Shown here one piece after another: positions 8,773 to 17,410 of a stretch of 64,000 nt of DNA. The notes under the pieces are model-generated. The model was not told the origin of the DNA, ran no database searches, and saw only the letters and a program-made list of their open reading frames with translations. Position 1 is the stretch's first letter. Each line of letters starts with the position of its first letter. Position numbers and translations under genes: made by a program. Origin of the DNA: Palsa-1447 sp964414785 (GTDB taxonomy: Bacteria > Verrucomicrobiota > Verrucomicrobiia > Opitutales > Opitutaceae); contig CAYPXZ010000011.1 in the NCBI GenBank assembly GCA_964414785.1, forward strand, positions 26,103 to 90,102, given 5' to 3'.

Positions 8773-9785
8773 GGATTGCCCATACAGATGCCCGGGTCCT
8801 GGTCACCGGCGGGGCCGGCTTCATTGGCTCGCACCTGGTCGACCTTCTCTTGGCGCGCGGCTGCCGCGTGACGGTGCTCGACAATTTCCGCAACGGGAAG
8901 AAGGAGAACCTCGAAGGTGCCGCGCGCACGGGCCGCCTCCAGGTGATCGAGGGGGACGTCACCGACGCACCCACCTGCCTGCGCGCCATGGAAGGCCCCG
9001 TGGACGCCGTGTTCCACCTCGCCTGCATGGGCGTTCGCCACTCGCTGCACAATCCGCTGGAGAACCACCATGTGAACGCGACGGGGACCCTGCGTCTCCT
9101 CATGGCGGCGCGCCAGGCCGCGATCGGGCGCTTCATCTACGTGTCGACGAGCGAGGTCTACGGCGCGGCGCTTGCCTTTCCCCTGACCGAGCACGCCACC
9201 ACCTGGCCGACGACCGTCTACGGCGCATCGAAGCTCGCCGGGGAGCACTACGCGTCCGCGTTCCACATCTGCCACGGCCTGCCCGTGACCCGCGTGAGGC
9301 CGTTCAACAACTACGGGCCGCGCGCCCACTTCGAGGGCGACTCGGGCGAGGTGATACCCAGGTTTATCCTACGGGCGCTGGCCGGCGAGCCCCCGGTCAT
9401 ATTCGGCGACGGCTCCCACACCCGGGACTTCCTGTTCGTCAAGGACTGCGCTGAGGCGATGCTTGCCATCGCCGAATCCGATGCGCTTGTCGGCGGCGTC
9501 GTCAACCTCGGCTACGGCAAGGAGATTAGGATCGACGAGCTCGCCCGCCTCGTCCTCGAGGCCTTGGGGCGCGCCGACCTCAAGCCGGTGTTCGCGCCCG
9601 ATCGCCCGGGCGATGTGCCGCGGCTTTGGGTCGATCCGGGCAGGCTTCACAGCGCCACCTCCTTCGTTCCGCGCACGGGCCCCGGTGCGGGCCTAGCAGC
9701 CACGGTCGAGTATTACCGGCTCGTGTACGCGGCCCAACCCGACTGTCTTTCACAGATGCAGACCCGAAACTGGGAGGTCGCGTGA
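8769..9785 (+). CDS. NAD-dependent sugar-nucleotide epimerase/dehydratase (extended SDR)
   Basis: A 338-residue extended SDR with the TGGAGFIGSH motif at residues 13-22, 'STSEVYG' and the catalytic Tyr151/Lys155 pair ('VYGASK'). The 'RPFNNYGPR' and 'DGSHTRDFLFVKD' motifs are those of the UDP-glucose-4-epimerase/4,6-dehydratase group. I use the ATG at 8769, which overlaps the preceding stop (ATGA). The next two genes are a DegT aminotransferase and a hexapeptide acyltransferase. A dehydratase-aminotransferase-acetyltransferase order is typical for 4-amino-4,6-dideoxy sugars (LegB/LegC- or PglF/E/D-like), so a 4,6-dehydratase role is plausible, but 4-epimerase activity cannot be excluded. Confidence 0.85.
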   Translation: MRIAHTDARVLVTGGAGFIGSHLVDLLLARGCRVTVLDNFRNGKKENLEGAARTGRLQVIEGDVTDAPTCLRAMEGPVDAVFHLACMGVRHSLHNPLENHHVNATGTLRLLMAARQAAIGRFIYVSTSEVYGAALAFPLTEHATTWPTTVYGASKLAGEHYASAFHICHGLPVTRVRPFNNYGPRAHFEGDSGEVIPRFILRALAGEPPVIFGDGSHTRDFLFVKDCAEAMLAIAESDALVGGVVNLGYGKEIRIDELARLVLEALGRADLKPVFAPDRPGDVPRLWVDPGRLHSATSFVPRTGPGAGLAATVEYYRLVYAAQPDCLSQMQTRNWEVA

Positions 9786-10921
9786 TTCCCCTGGCCAAGC
9801 CCGAGATGGGAGATGAGGAGATCGCCCTTGTCTCTGAGACCATACGCGGGGGGTGGATCACACAGGGACCGAGGGTCGCCGAATTCGAGAGGGCGTTCGC
9901 CGACCGCGTCGGCGCCGCCCACGCCGTCGCCACATCCAACTGCACGGCGGCCCTCCACATCGCCCTCCTGGCCGCGGGCGTTAAGCCCGGTGACGAGGTC
10001 ATCGTCACCCCGCACAGCTTCATAGCCACATCGAACTCCATCCTGTACTGCGGCGCGCGCCCCGTGTTCGTCGACATCGATCCCGCGACGCTGAACATGT
10101 CCCATGAAAGGGTTCCCGCGGCCATCGGTCCGCGTACGCGCGCGATCCTTGCCGTCGACCAAGTCGGCCGTCCCGCGGACATGGCCGCATTGGCGGCGAT
10201 CGCAAAGGCAAGGGGCCTCGCGCTCGTCGAGGATGCGGCCTGCGCCATCGGAAGTACCTACCAGGGAAAGCCCGTCGGCGACAACACCCACGCCCCCCTG
10301 GTCTGCTTCAGCTTTCACCCCAGGAAGATCATGAGCACCGGGGACGGCGGCATGATTACGACCGGCGACGGGGAGCTCGCTGGGCGCCTGCGCCTTCTGC
10401 GCCAGCACGGGATGTCGGTCAACGACCTCCAGCGCCACCAGTCAAAGACCGTCGTGACGGAAAGCTATCCTATCGTGGGCTACAACTACCGCCTCACCGA
10501 CGTGCAGGCCTCGATCGGCCTGGCCCAGCTGCGCCGGCTCGACTCGATCATTTCGCGTCGGCGAGATATCGCCTCGCGCTACGACGCCGCCCTGGGGGGC
10601 ATCCCGGGAGTGGGCATCTTCGCCGAGCCCGCGGACTGCCGCTGGAACCAGCAGACCTATCTGGTCCGGCTAAAGGGCGCGACCGCCGCCCTGCGCGATG
10701 CATTCATGCAGAGGCTCCTTGAGGATGGGATCGCCAGCCGCCGGGGCGTCATGTCGATCCACCGCGAGCCGTGCTACGTTGAGCGGTTCGGCGCCCAATC
10801 CTTTCCCGAAAGCGAGAGCGCCAGCGACCAGTGCGTGTGTTTGCCCCTTTACACCCAGATGACCGATGTTGAGATCGACCGCGTATGCACGGCGGTGCGA
10901 AAACACGCGCCCCGCGCCTAA
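9782..10921 (+). CDS. DegT/DnrJ/EryC1 sugar aminotransferase
   Basis: A 379-residue PLP enzyme of the DegT family starting with GTG at 9782, overlapping the epimerase stop (GTGA). Motifs: 'TSNCTAALH' for the PLP phosphate, 'VEDAACAIGS' for the pyridine ring and the Schiff-base lysine at about residue 182 in 'SFHPRKIMST'. The 'FHPRK' context is the form usual in 4-keto-sugar aminotransferases and differs from the 'YPGKN' form of the aminotransferase at 5429, so the two probably act on different keto sugars. Its partner is the neighbouring epimerase/dehydratase. Confidence 0.9.
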   Translation: MIPLAKPEMGDEEIALVSETIRGGWITQGPRVAEFERAFADRVGAAHAVATSNCTAALHIALLAAGVKPGDEVIVTPHSFIATSNSILYCGARPVFVDIDPATLNMSHERVPAAIGPRTRAILAVDQVGRPADMAALAAIAKARGLALVEDAACAIGSTYQGKPVGDNTHAPLVCFSFHPRKIMSTGDGGMITTGDGELAGRLRLLRQHGMSVNDLQRHQSKTVVTESYPIVGYNYRLTDVQASIGLAQLRRLDSIISRRRDIASRYDAALGGIPGVGIFAEPADCRWNQQTYLVRLKGATAALRDAFMQRLLEDGIASRRGVMSIHREPCYVERFGAQSFPESESASDQCVCLPLYTQMTDVEIDRVCTAVRKHAPRA

Positions 10922-10924
10922 TCC

Positions 10925-11371
10925 ATGTCAGAGCAGACCGCGCACCCCCTCCCCAAGAATCCCTACAACCCCTTCTGCTGGGTCGCCGGCGAGCCTTCGA
11001 TCGGCGCCGGCACCTGGATAGGCGCCTTCACGCTTATCGACGGCCTGGGGGGTTTGAAGATCGGTAAGGGATGCAACATCAGCTCGGGCGCGCAGGTCCT
11101 TTCCCATTCCACCGTGCGCCGCTGCGTCACCGAGGGTCGCCACGCCAAGGTCGACTACAAGCCAACCGAGCTGGGTGACTTTGTCTTCGTGGGCGCCAAT
11201 GCGGTGATCCAGATGGGCTCGAAGATCGGGGACCATTGCGTGATCGGCGCAGGTGCGGTCGTCCTTGAGGACGCAGTCGTCCCGCCCTATTCCCTCGTCG
11301 CGGGCGTGCCCGCCCGGATCGTGCGCGATATCCGGGGTGAGGCCGAGGCGTGGGCAAAGGACGAGAAATGA
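10925..11371 (+). CDS. Hexapeptide-repeat acyltransferase
   Basis: A 148-residue left-handed beta-helix protein: hexapeptide repeats run from about residue 20 to 130, with a loop around 'STVRRCVTEGRHAK' and the C-terminal 'VVPPYSLVAGVPARIV' cap of the maltose/serine O-acetyltransferase-like group. It lies 3 bp downstream of the aminotransferase and overlaps the following glycosyltransferase by ATGA. It probably acylates the amino sugar made by the two upstream enzymes; O-acetylation of another intermediate is the alternative. Confidence 0.8.
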   Translation: MSEQTAHPLPKNPYNPFCWVAGEPSIGAGTWIGAFTLIDGLGGLKIGKGCNISSGAQVLSHSTVRRCVTEGRHAKVDYKPTELGDFVFVGANAVIQMGSKIGDHCVIGAGAVVLEDAVVPPYSLVAGVPARIVRDIRGEAEAWAKDEK

Positions 11372-12309
11372 GCGGAAAACCCCAGATACTTTCCGTCGTC
11401 GTCGCCGCCTACAACGAGGAGGGGAACATCCCCACTTTCTACAAGCGGGTCCTGGCCGTCGACTGGGCCTCCCTGGGCCTCGAGCTGGAGCTAGTTTTTG
11501 TTGACGATCACTCGCGCGACAGGACGCAGGACATCCTGGCGGGACTCGCCGCCGCGGACCCGCGGGTCAAGGTGCTTCGGTTTTCCAAGAATTTTGGCAG
11601 CCACAAGGCCTTCACGGCGGGTCTCGAGCACTGCAGCGGCGACGCCGCCGTCATCCTTGCCGCGGACCTTCAGGACCCACCGGAGACAATACCCCAGCTC
11701 GTTGAGAAATGGCGGAAAGGGGCCGCGATCGTATGGGCCGTGCGGGACGACAGGCAGGGCGAGTCCGCAGCGACGAAGATGCTTTCACGCCTCTATTACC
11801 ACCTCATGCGCCGCTATGCCGAGGTGCAACCGCCGGAGAGCGGCGCGGACTTCCTTCTCATGGACCGCAGGGTGATCGCTGAGCTTAGGAAGGCCCCTGA
11901 GAAGCACACGTCCGTCCTCTTGCTGATCCAGTGGATGGGATTCGACCAGGACCACATCCTTTACACCAAGGCGGCGCGCCACAGCGGGCGCTCAAACTGG
12001 ACATTGGCCAAGAAGCTCAAGCTCGCCGTGGATTCCTTCGTCAGTTTTTCGTACGCACCGGTCCGCCTCGCGTCGACCTGCGGGCTTGTCTTCGCCTTCA
12101 GCGGGTTCCTCTATGCGGCGGTGATCGCGGTTCGGGCCATGACCTACGGGAGCCCGATCCAGGGCTGGTCCTCGCTCATGTGCGTTCTCCTGATCGTCTC
12201 GGGAGTGCAGCTCGTGATCCTGGGGATCCTCGGCGAATACCTCTGGCGGGCCTTCGACGAGACCCGCGGCCGCCCGCGCTATATCGTCGAGAAGCGCATC
12301 AACCTCTGA
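11368..12309 (+). CDS. GtrB/ArnC-like polyprenyl-phosphate glycosyltransferase (GT2)
   Basis: A 313-residue GT2 enzyme. The N-terminal GT-A domain shows 'VVVAAYNEEGNI', 'FVDDHSRDRT' and the acidic 'ADLQDPPE' motif. Two hydrophobic helices near the C-terminus (about residues 235-260 and 270-300) complete the architecture of GtrB/ArnC/DpgS-type enzymes, which move a sugar from a nucleotide donor to undecaprenyl phosphate on the cytoplasmic face. ATG 11368 overlaps the preceding stop. A GtrA-like protein, the usual flippase partner, is next door but convergent, at 12360-12773. The sugar may be the one made by the upstream cassettes (inference). Confidence 0.85.
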   Translation: MSGKPQILSVVVAAYNEEGNIPTFYKRVLAVDWASLGLELELVFVDDHSRDRTQDILAGLAAADPRVKVLRFSKNFGSHKAFTAGLEHCSGDAAVILAADLQDPPETIPQLVEKWRKGAAIVWAVRDDRQGESAATKMLSRLYYHLMRRYAEVQPPESGADFLLMDRRVIAELRKAPEKHTSVLLLIQWMGFDQDHILYTKAARHSGRSNWTLAKKLKLAVDSFVSFSYAPVRLASTCGLVFAFSGFLYAAVIAVRAMTYGSPIQGWSSLMCVLLIVSGVQLVILGILGEYLWRAFDETRGRPRYIVEKRINL

Positions 12310-12359
12310 GGCTCAGCCCAGGGGCTCCCCACCCGCCCTCACCGCGCACGCCCAGCGTG

Positions 12360-12773
12360 TCACTCGACGCTCACCGCGTGCTTGAAGATGCGGTACTGCA
12401 TCGCGACGTAGGTAATAACCATCTGCGCGGCGTTCGCCGCCCCCGCCGCCGCCCAACCCGGCATGCTCGTCGTGGCTGTCAGCAGCTTGAACACCACGGC
12501 CTGCACCGCAAACGTGATCACGACCATCAGCAGGTACTCGGACACCTGCCGGGCGGAATCGGTGCGTTTGCACCCGAATGTCCACACCTTGTTGAGCCAG
12601 AAGTGCAGCCCGACCGCCGGGGGATACGCCAGGATGAAGGAGGCATCCTTGCTGAAGCGGTGCCCGAGGGCCCAATTCAGCGTTGTAAACACTCCCATAA
12701 CGACAACGCCGACGACGCCGTAGCGAAGGATCCTTCGAAGGAGTTCGGACTTGATGAGTCGTTCGATTGGCAT
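12360..12773 (-). CDS. GtrA-family membrane protein (putative polyprenyl-phosphate-sugar flippase)
   Basis: A ~137-residue protein with four predicted membrane helices, the size and topology of the GtrA family. The 'RYGVVGVV' start of helix 1, the 'FWLNKVWTF' motif between helices 2 and 3, and a short C-terminal 'YRIFKHA' tail are family features. GtrA proteins are thought to flip undecaprenyl-phosphate-linked sugars made by GtrB-type GT2 enzymes. I take ATG 12773; an in-frame GTG at 12779 is also possible. Unlike classic gtrAB pairs it is not co-transcribed with the GtrB-like gene at 11368-12309 but faces it. Confidence 0.85.
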   Translation of the reverse strand: MPIERLIKSELLRRILRYGVVGVVVMGVFTTLNWALGHRFSKDASFILAYPPAVGLHFWLNKVWTFGCKRTDSARQVSEYLLMVVITFAVQAVVFKLLTATTSMPGWAAAGAANAAQMVITYVAMQYRIFKHAVSVE

Positions 12774-12961
12774 GGACACCTTGGGAAGTCGCGAGCCGGG
12801 CGAAACCGCTTTAGCCGGGCACGTTCAGGCTGCATAGCCTACGGCCGCTCGCACTGCCAATGGAAACTTTCGCCTACCTGCATTTCGCCCCAATAGGGAG
12901 GCAATCCCTTGGCAAGAAAGGGGGATAAGAATGGGCTCGCGGGCGCCCCAACAAGCAATCG
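12774..12961. promoter_or_regulatory. Divergent intergenic region between gtrA-like and heptose-operon genes
   Basis: About 188 bp with no gene, separating two divergent transcription units, so promoters for both are expected here. I see two 8-base direct repeats AGCCGGGC at 12794-12801 and 12813-12820 and no clear -35/-10 pair. It is the first promoter-sized gap upstream of the heptose operon. Confidence 0.35.
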
Positions 12962-13999
12962 ATGATAGGGCAAATGGCGCTTTCCAGCCAAACTCCAGTA
13001 TCATTTGCCATCGTCGGATGCGGCCTAATAGGCAAGAAGAGGGCCTCGGCGCTTGCGAAGGTTCCCGGTACCACCCTTGCCTACGCCTGCGACCTGGACC
13101 CCGCCAGGGCCTCGGACGTCGCCCAAATCCACCCGGGCTGCGTCTCATCCACGGACTTCAAGGTGGCGATAGCGGATTTGAGGGTCACGGCGGTCATAGT
13201 ATCGACATTGAATTCATCCCTTGCACCCATCGCCCTCGCCGCTGTCGAGGCCGGCAAGCATGTCATGCTTGAAAAGCCCGGGGCACTGGGGCCCGCGGAG
13301 CTGCGGACCCTCCAGGGCGCCGCGGCATCCCGAGGGGTGAGCGTGCGGATCGGCTACAACCACCGCTTCCACCCGGCGCTTCAAAAAGCCCGGGAGATCG
13401 TCGATTCGGGTGCGCTCGGACCCCTCATGTTCCTGAGGGGCCGCTATGGGCACGGGGGAAGGAAGGGCTACGACCGCGAGTGGCGGGCGGATCCCAAGCT
13501 CTCGGGGGGCGGAGAGCTTATTGACCAGGGCGTCCACCTGATAGACCTCGCGGCATGGTTCCTCGGTGACTTTGCCACGGTCGAAGGCCACGCGAGCACG
13601 CTGTTCTGGGACATGAAGGTCGATGACAACGCGTTCCTTAGCCTCAGGACCGCCAGCGGCCAGACGGCCTGGCTCCATGTCAGCTGCACGGAATGGAAGA
13701 ACATGTTCTCCCTCGAGATCTACGGCAGGGACGGCAAGCTCTCGATCGACGGCCTTGGTGGAAGCTACGGGACGGAGCGCCTGACCTACTACAAGATGCT
13801 CCCCCAGATGGGTCCGCCCGAAACCGCGATGTGGGAGTACCCAAGCGGCGACACTTCGTGGGCCCTGGAGACCTCGGCCTTCGCGGAGGACATCCGCACG
13901 GGGCGCCCGCCTTCGCCGGGCTTGCAGGAGGGCATAAGGATTCTCGATATAGTGCAAACGATCTATAGGAAAAGCGGCTACCCCACCCCCAACTCATGA
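12962..13999 (+). CDS. Gfo/Idh/MocA-family oxidoreductase
   Basis: A 345-residue NAD(P)-dependent sugar oxidoreductase with GCGLIG (about residues 19-24) as Rossmann motif, the 'MLEKPGA' family motif and an 'IGYNHRFHPAL' segment characteristic of the family. ATG 12962 has no clear Shine-Dalgarno; the in-frame ATG at 12974 is an alternative that would remove four residues. It starts the heptose operon and overlaps the kinase gene by ATGA. Its role in heptose metabolism is not standard; it could oxidise or modify the heptose or a co-assembled sugar. Confidence 0.85.
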   Translation: MIGQMALSSQTPVSFAIVGCGLIGKKRASALAKVPGTTLAYACDLDPARASDVAQIHPGCVSSTDFKVAIADLRVTAVIVSTLNSSLAPIALAAVEAGKHVMLEKPGALGPAELRTLQGAAASRGVSVRIGYNHRFHPALQKAREIVDSGALGPLMFLRGRYGHGGRKGYDREWRADPKLSGGGELIDQGVHLIDLAAWFLGDFATVEGHASTLFWDMKVDDNAFLSLRTASGQTAWLHVSCTEWKNMFSLEIYGRDGKLSIDGLGGSYGTERLTYYKMLPQMGPPETAMWEYPSGDTSWALETSAFAEDIRTGRPPSPGLQEGIRILDIVQTIYRKSGYPTPNS

Positions 14000-14979
14000 T
14001 CATCACACGCTCTCCCCTGCGCGTCTCACTTGGCGGAGGAGGCACCGACCTTCCGAGCTACTACAGCGAGCACGGGGGATTCCTCGTGGCGGCGGCAATA
14101 GACAAGTACGTCTACATCACCAAGCACACGACCTTCCAGGAGGAGATCATCGTCAAGTACTCCAAGCTGGAGCGGGTCAGTGCGGTGGACCAGATCGAGC
14201 ACCCCATCGTGCGCGAGGCCCTCAAGCTCGTGGGGGTCACCGACCCGCACATAGAACTCACCTCAATGGCCGACATCCCGGGCGGCACCGGACTCGGCAG
14301 CTCGGGCAGCTTCACGACCGCGCTCCTTAGGGCGCTTCACGCCTACAAGAAGAACCTGGTATCGCCGGCCGAGCTGGCCGAGCAGGCGTGCGACATCGAG
14401 ATCAACAAGCTCGGGGAACCCATCGGAAAGCAGGACCAATACATAGCCGCGGTGGGAGGCATAACGGCCTTCACATTCCATAAGGACGGACGGGTCGAGT
14501 ACCATCCCTGCAAGATCTCCGAGGAGACCCTCTACAACCTGGAGGACAACCTCCTGCTGTTCTTCACGGGCTACTCAAGGAGCGCTTCCTCAATACTTAA
14601 GGACCAGAACGACCGCTCGAAGAAGAACGACTCGTCGATGCTCGACAACCTGCATTTCACAAAGGAGCTCGGCCACAAGTCGCTGGCATGCCTGGAAAGC
14701 GGGAACCTGGACGAGTTTGCGATGCTCATGGACGTCCACTGGCAGCGGAAGAAGGCCCGCAGCTCGGGCATGAGCAACCCGCACATCAACCAGTGGTACG
14801 ATTGCGCGATGGCCAACGGCGCCCTTGGCGGGAAGTTGATCGGGGCCGGCGGCGGGGGATTCCTCATGTTCTATGCGGGCGACAAGAAGCGCCTGCGCCA
14901 TGCGATGCGAGAGAAGGGTCTGCAGGAGGTCCGGTTCCGGTTCGACTTCGAGGGCACAAAGGTCATCGCCCAGAACTGA
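13996..14979 (+). CDS. hddA: GHMP kinase, D-glycero-D-manno-heptose-7-phosphate kinase (HddA-like)
   Basis: A 327-residue GHMP kinase. The N-terminal 'RSPLRVSLGGGGTD' substrate loop, the ATP-binding 'GGTGLGSSGSF' motif (about residues 95-105) and the C-terminal 'KLIGAGGGGF' motif 3 are all intact. This arrangement is that of HddA, which phosphorylates D-glycero-alpha-D-manno-heptose 7-phosphate at C1 in the GDP-heptose route. Downstream co-directional genes encode an HddC-like nucleotidyltransferase, a GmhA-like isomerase and a GmhB-like phosphatase, which completes the pathway and supports the assignment over fucokinase or galactokinase. Confidence 0.88.
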   Translation: MIITRSPLRVSLGGGGTDLPSYYSEHGGFLVAAAIDKYVYITKHTTFQEEIIVKYSKLERVSAVDQIEHPIVREALKLVGVTDPHIELTSMADIPGGTGLGSSGSFTTALLRALHAYKKNLVSPAELAEQACDIEINKLGEPIGKQDQYIAAVGGITAFTFHKDGRVEYHPCKISEETLYNLEDNLLLFFTGYSRSASSILKDQNDRSKKNDSSMLDNLHFTKELGHKSLACLESGNLDEFAMLMDVHWQRKKARSSGMSNPHINQWYDCAMANGALGGKLIGAGGGGFLMFYAGDKKRLRHAMREKGLQEVRFRFDFEGTKVIAQN

Positions 14980-14987
14980 AACCGGAC

Positions 14988-16043
14988 ATGAGCCCCGTCC
15001 GAATCAACCTCACCCCCAGGGTAGTTCCGGGCCAGCGGATCGATGCCGTAGACGAGCTCAAGGGCCTCGCGATCATCCTGGTGATCGTCTACCATGCCGG
15101 AGCCATCCTCGGGATCGACAATGTCATGCACGGAGAGATCGGCGTTGATATCTTCCTGATGATGAGTGGGTTCACCCTTGCGCTGGGCTCGCCCGACATC
15201 TCGCTCGGCCAGTTCTTCATACGCCGATTTTCGAGGATTTACCCTTCCTACTGGGTCGCCCTGGGGGTCACCCTCGTTATCCAATGGAAGCTCTACGGGA
15301 CCCAGAAGAGCTGGGAAAACATCTGGCAACACATAATCGGCATCCACGCCTTTTCGCGGCTGGCTTACTTCGCCGACATCGTGGACGCGTTTTGGTTCGT
15401 TTCCATGATCCTGGCGGCCTACGTGGTCTTCGCCCTGATTAGGAAGCGCCTCGATGACCTGTCCCTTGTGATCGCGGTCGCCGGTTTCCTCACGGCGCTC
15501 GCCTCCTACCTTTATATCAGGAACTCGCATGCGGGCGGCCTGATCTCGCTCGCCGTGCGGATTCCGAGTTTTTTCGTTGGCATCATCGCGGGCCAGCTCC
15601 TGGGACACGGCACGGGCGAGCTAAAGTTCAACCTCCTCCTCGGCTTCGGGCTCATCTGCTTCTACTACCAGACCTTCATTCTGAGCATCGCTGACAACTA
15701 CACGCTGCCCGCCGTGGGGATCATAACGCTCTGGATAGGGCTTCGCGGATTGCTTCGGAAGGTGCCCGGTTGGGTGGGCCTGTCGGGTGCCTTCGCATTC
15801 GTTGGCCTCATCTCGTATGAGCTCTACCTTTTCCATCAGCCGCTAATCCGGGATTACAACATCTACGTTTACGGTCACGTCCTGGGCGTGCCCGAGCCGA
15901 CCCACCGGCAGCTCTTCGTGGGCGCCGTCGTGGGCCTGGCGGTCGCATTTGTCGTCAGCATCTTCTTGCACAAGGCCATGTCCTGGCTTCTCTCGTTCAT
16001 TCCCGGAAGGCCCAAATTGCCGGCGACCGAAGTGCCCGCATGA
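14988..16043 (+). CDS. Acyltransferase family 3 membrane protein
   Basis: A 351-residue multi-pass protein with about ten hydrophobic segments. The N-terminal 'DELKGLAIILVIVYHAG' (with the catalytic-type His) and the 'MSGFTLA...RRFSRIYPSYW' segment match the acyltransferase-3 (OafA/YrhL/NodX) family, which transfers acetyl or other acyl groups to surface glycans across the membrane. ATG 14988 lies 8 bp after the kinase stop. Its position inside the heptose operon suggests it O-acylates the heptose-containing glycan. Its stop overlaps the following ATG. Confidence 0.85.
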   Translation: MSPVRINLTPRVVPGQRIDAVDELKGLAIILVIVYHAGAILGIDNVMHGEIGVDIFLMMSGFTLALGSPDISLGQFFIRRFSRIYPSYWVALGVTLVIQWKLYGTQKSWENIWQHIIGIHAFSRLAYFADIVDAFWFVSMILAAYVVFALIRKRLDDLSLVIAVAGFLTALASYLYIRNSHAGGLISLAVRIPSFFVGIIAGQLLGHGTGELKFNLLLGFGLICFYYQTFILSIADNYTLPAVGIITLWIGLRGLLRKVPGWVGLSGAFAFVGLISYELYLFHQPLIRDYNIYVYGHVLGVPEPTHRQLFVGAVVGLAVAFVVSIFLHKAMSWLLSFIPGRPKLPATEVPA

Positions 16044-16795
16044 ATCCAGCCAAGATTCCCGTTGCCATTCTTGCGGGCGGACTCGCCACCCGCCTAAAGC
16101 CCATCACCGAGAAGATACCGAAGCTCCTGGTCGAAGTCGCCGGTGAGCCCTTCTTCACCCATCAGATTCGCCTGCTGAGGAAGGCGGGGCTCGACCACCT
16201 TGTCGTGTGCGTGGGTTACTTGGGGGAGATGATCGTGGACGGCTACGGCGACGGGGCAAAGTGGGGTGTCCGGATCGAGTATTCGTTCGACGGACCGAAG
16301 CTTCTCGGAACCGGGGGAGCCCTTATCCGAGCGCTGCCCATGCTTGGCGACGTCTTCTACGTCCTTTACGGTGACAGCTACCTGCCGATCGACTACCTGG
16401 CGGTCGGGGAGGCCTTTCTCAGGTCCGGTCGCCTGGGGATGATGACGGTGTTCGAGAACAGCGAGCGCTTTGACTCAAGCAACGTGTGGTTTGAGGGCGG
16501 AGCGATACGCGCCTATGACAAGAAGATGAAGGTGCCCTCCATGCGGCACATCGACTATGGTCTTGGCCTGTTCCGAAAGGCCGCCTTCGACGGCTTCGCC
16601 CGGGACCAGGTCGTGGACCTCGCCGATGTCCAAAAGGAGCTCCTTCGGCGCAACGAATTGGCCGGATTCGAGATCACCCAGCGCTTCTACGAGGTGGGCT
16701 CCCACGCCGGCCTGCGGGAGCTCGACCAGCTGCTAAAGAATCCGAGCCACGCAACGATTGCCGCCTCGCATTCGCGTGGGCCATTCGCATCTTAA
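16040..16795 (+). CDS. hddC: Sugar-1-phosphate nucleotidyltransferase (HddC-like)
   Basis: A 251-residue nucleotidyltransferase with the signature 'LAGGLATRLKP' at residues 11-21, a lysine-bearing 'EKIPKLLVEVAGEPF' segment and the metal-binding aspartate in 'YVLYGDSYL'. Size and motif match HddC/RfbF-type enzymes. With HddA it should convert heptose-1-phosphate 7-hydroxyl derivatives to GDP-D-glycero-alpha-D-manno-heptose; whether the nucleotide is GTP or another cannot be read directly. ATG at 16040 overlaps the acyltransferase stop, consistent with one operon. Confidence 0.82.
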   Translation: MNPAKIPVAILAGGLATRLKPITEKIPKLLVEVAGEPFFTHQIRLLRKAGLDHLVVCVGYLGEMIVDGYGDGAKWGVRIEYSFDGPKLLGTGGALIRALPMLGDVFYVLYGDSYLPIDYLAVGEAFLRSGRLGMMTVFENSERFDSSNVWFEGGAIRAYDKKMKVPSMRHIDYGLGLFRKAAFDGFARDQVVDLADVQKELLRRNELAGFEITQRFYEVGSHAGLRELDQLLKNPSHATIAASHSRGPFAS

Positions 16796-16800
16796 CTTTC

Positions 16801-17406
16801 ATGTCATACTCAGCACAGCATCTCAAGGAAACGGCCGAAATCGTGGCCAAGATCAACCCGGCCGACTGCGAAAAATGCGTCGCCGAATTACGCGCCGTGA
16901 GGGAGCACGGGGGACGCCTCTTCATGCTGGGCGTAGGGGGAAGCGCCGCCAATGCCTCACACGCCGTGAATGACTTCAGGAAGATCACGGGCATCGAGAC
17001 GTACGCGCCGACCGACAACGTTTCCGAGCTCACGGCGCGGACCAATGACGACGGCTGGGCGAGCGTTTTCGTGGAGTGGCTTCGCGTGAGCAAACTCAAC
17101 AGCAAGGACTGCCTCTTCATACTTTCAGTCGGCGGCGGCAACATTGAGAAGAACGTCTCACCGAACCTTGTCGCGGCGCTCCAATTGGCCAAACAGGTCG
17201 GGGCGAGGATCATCGGCATCGTGGGCAAGGACGGCGGCTACACCGCAAAAGTGGCCGACGCATGCGTGATCGTCCCGACCGTCAACCCGAACAACGTCAC
17301 GCCGCACAGCGAGGCCTTCCAGGCCGTCGTCTGGCACCTCTTCGTCTCGCACCCGGACCTGAAGGTCAATCAGACCAAATGGGAGTCCGTCGGGGCCAAG
17401 CCGTAG
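16801..17406 (+). CDS. gmhA: SIS-domain phosphoheptose isomerase (GmhA-like)
   Basis: A 201-residue single SIS-domain protein. Motifs 'GVGGSAANASHAVNDFRK' and 'SELTARTNDDGW' (about residues 40-85), and 'LSVGGGNIEKNVSPN', define the phosphosugar pocket. It would isomerise sedoheptulose 7-phosphate to D-glycero-D-manno-heptose 7-phosphate, the substrate of HddA. The sequence is of the variant GmhA-like group found in GDP-heptose clusters rather than the E. coli form. It lies between the nucleotidyltransferase (5 bp) and the phosphatase (4 bp). Confidence 0.82.
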   Translation: MSYSAQHLKETAEIVAKINPADCEKCVAELRAVREHGGRLFMLGVGGSAANASHAVNDFRKITGIETYAPTDNVSELTARTNDDGWASVFVEWLRVSKLNSKDCLFILSVGGGNIEKNVSPNLVAALQLAKQVGARIIGIVGKDGGYTAKVADACVIVPTVNPNNVTPHSEAFQAVVWHLFVSHPDLKVNQTKWESVGAKP

Positions 17407-17410
17407 GCGG

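Noticed and set aside
12310..12359. Possible terminator between the GtrB-like and GtrA-like genes
   Set aside because: GC-rich with partial complementarity only; no stem with a T-tract could be supported.
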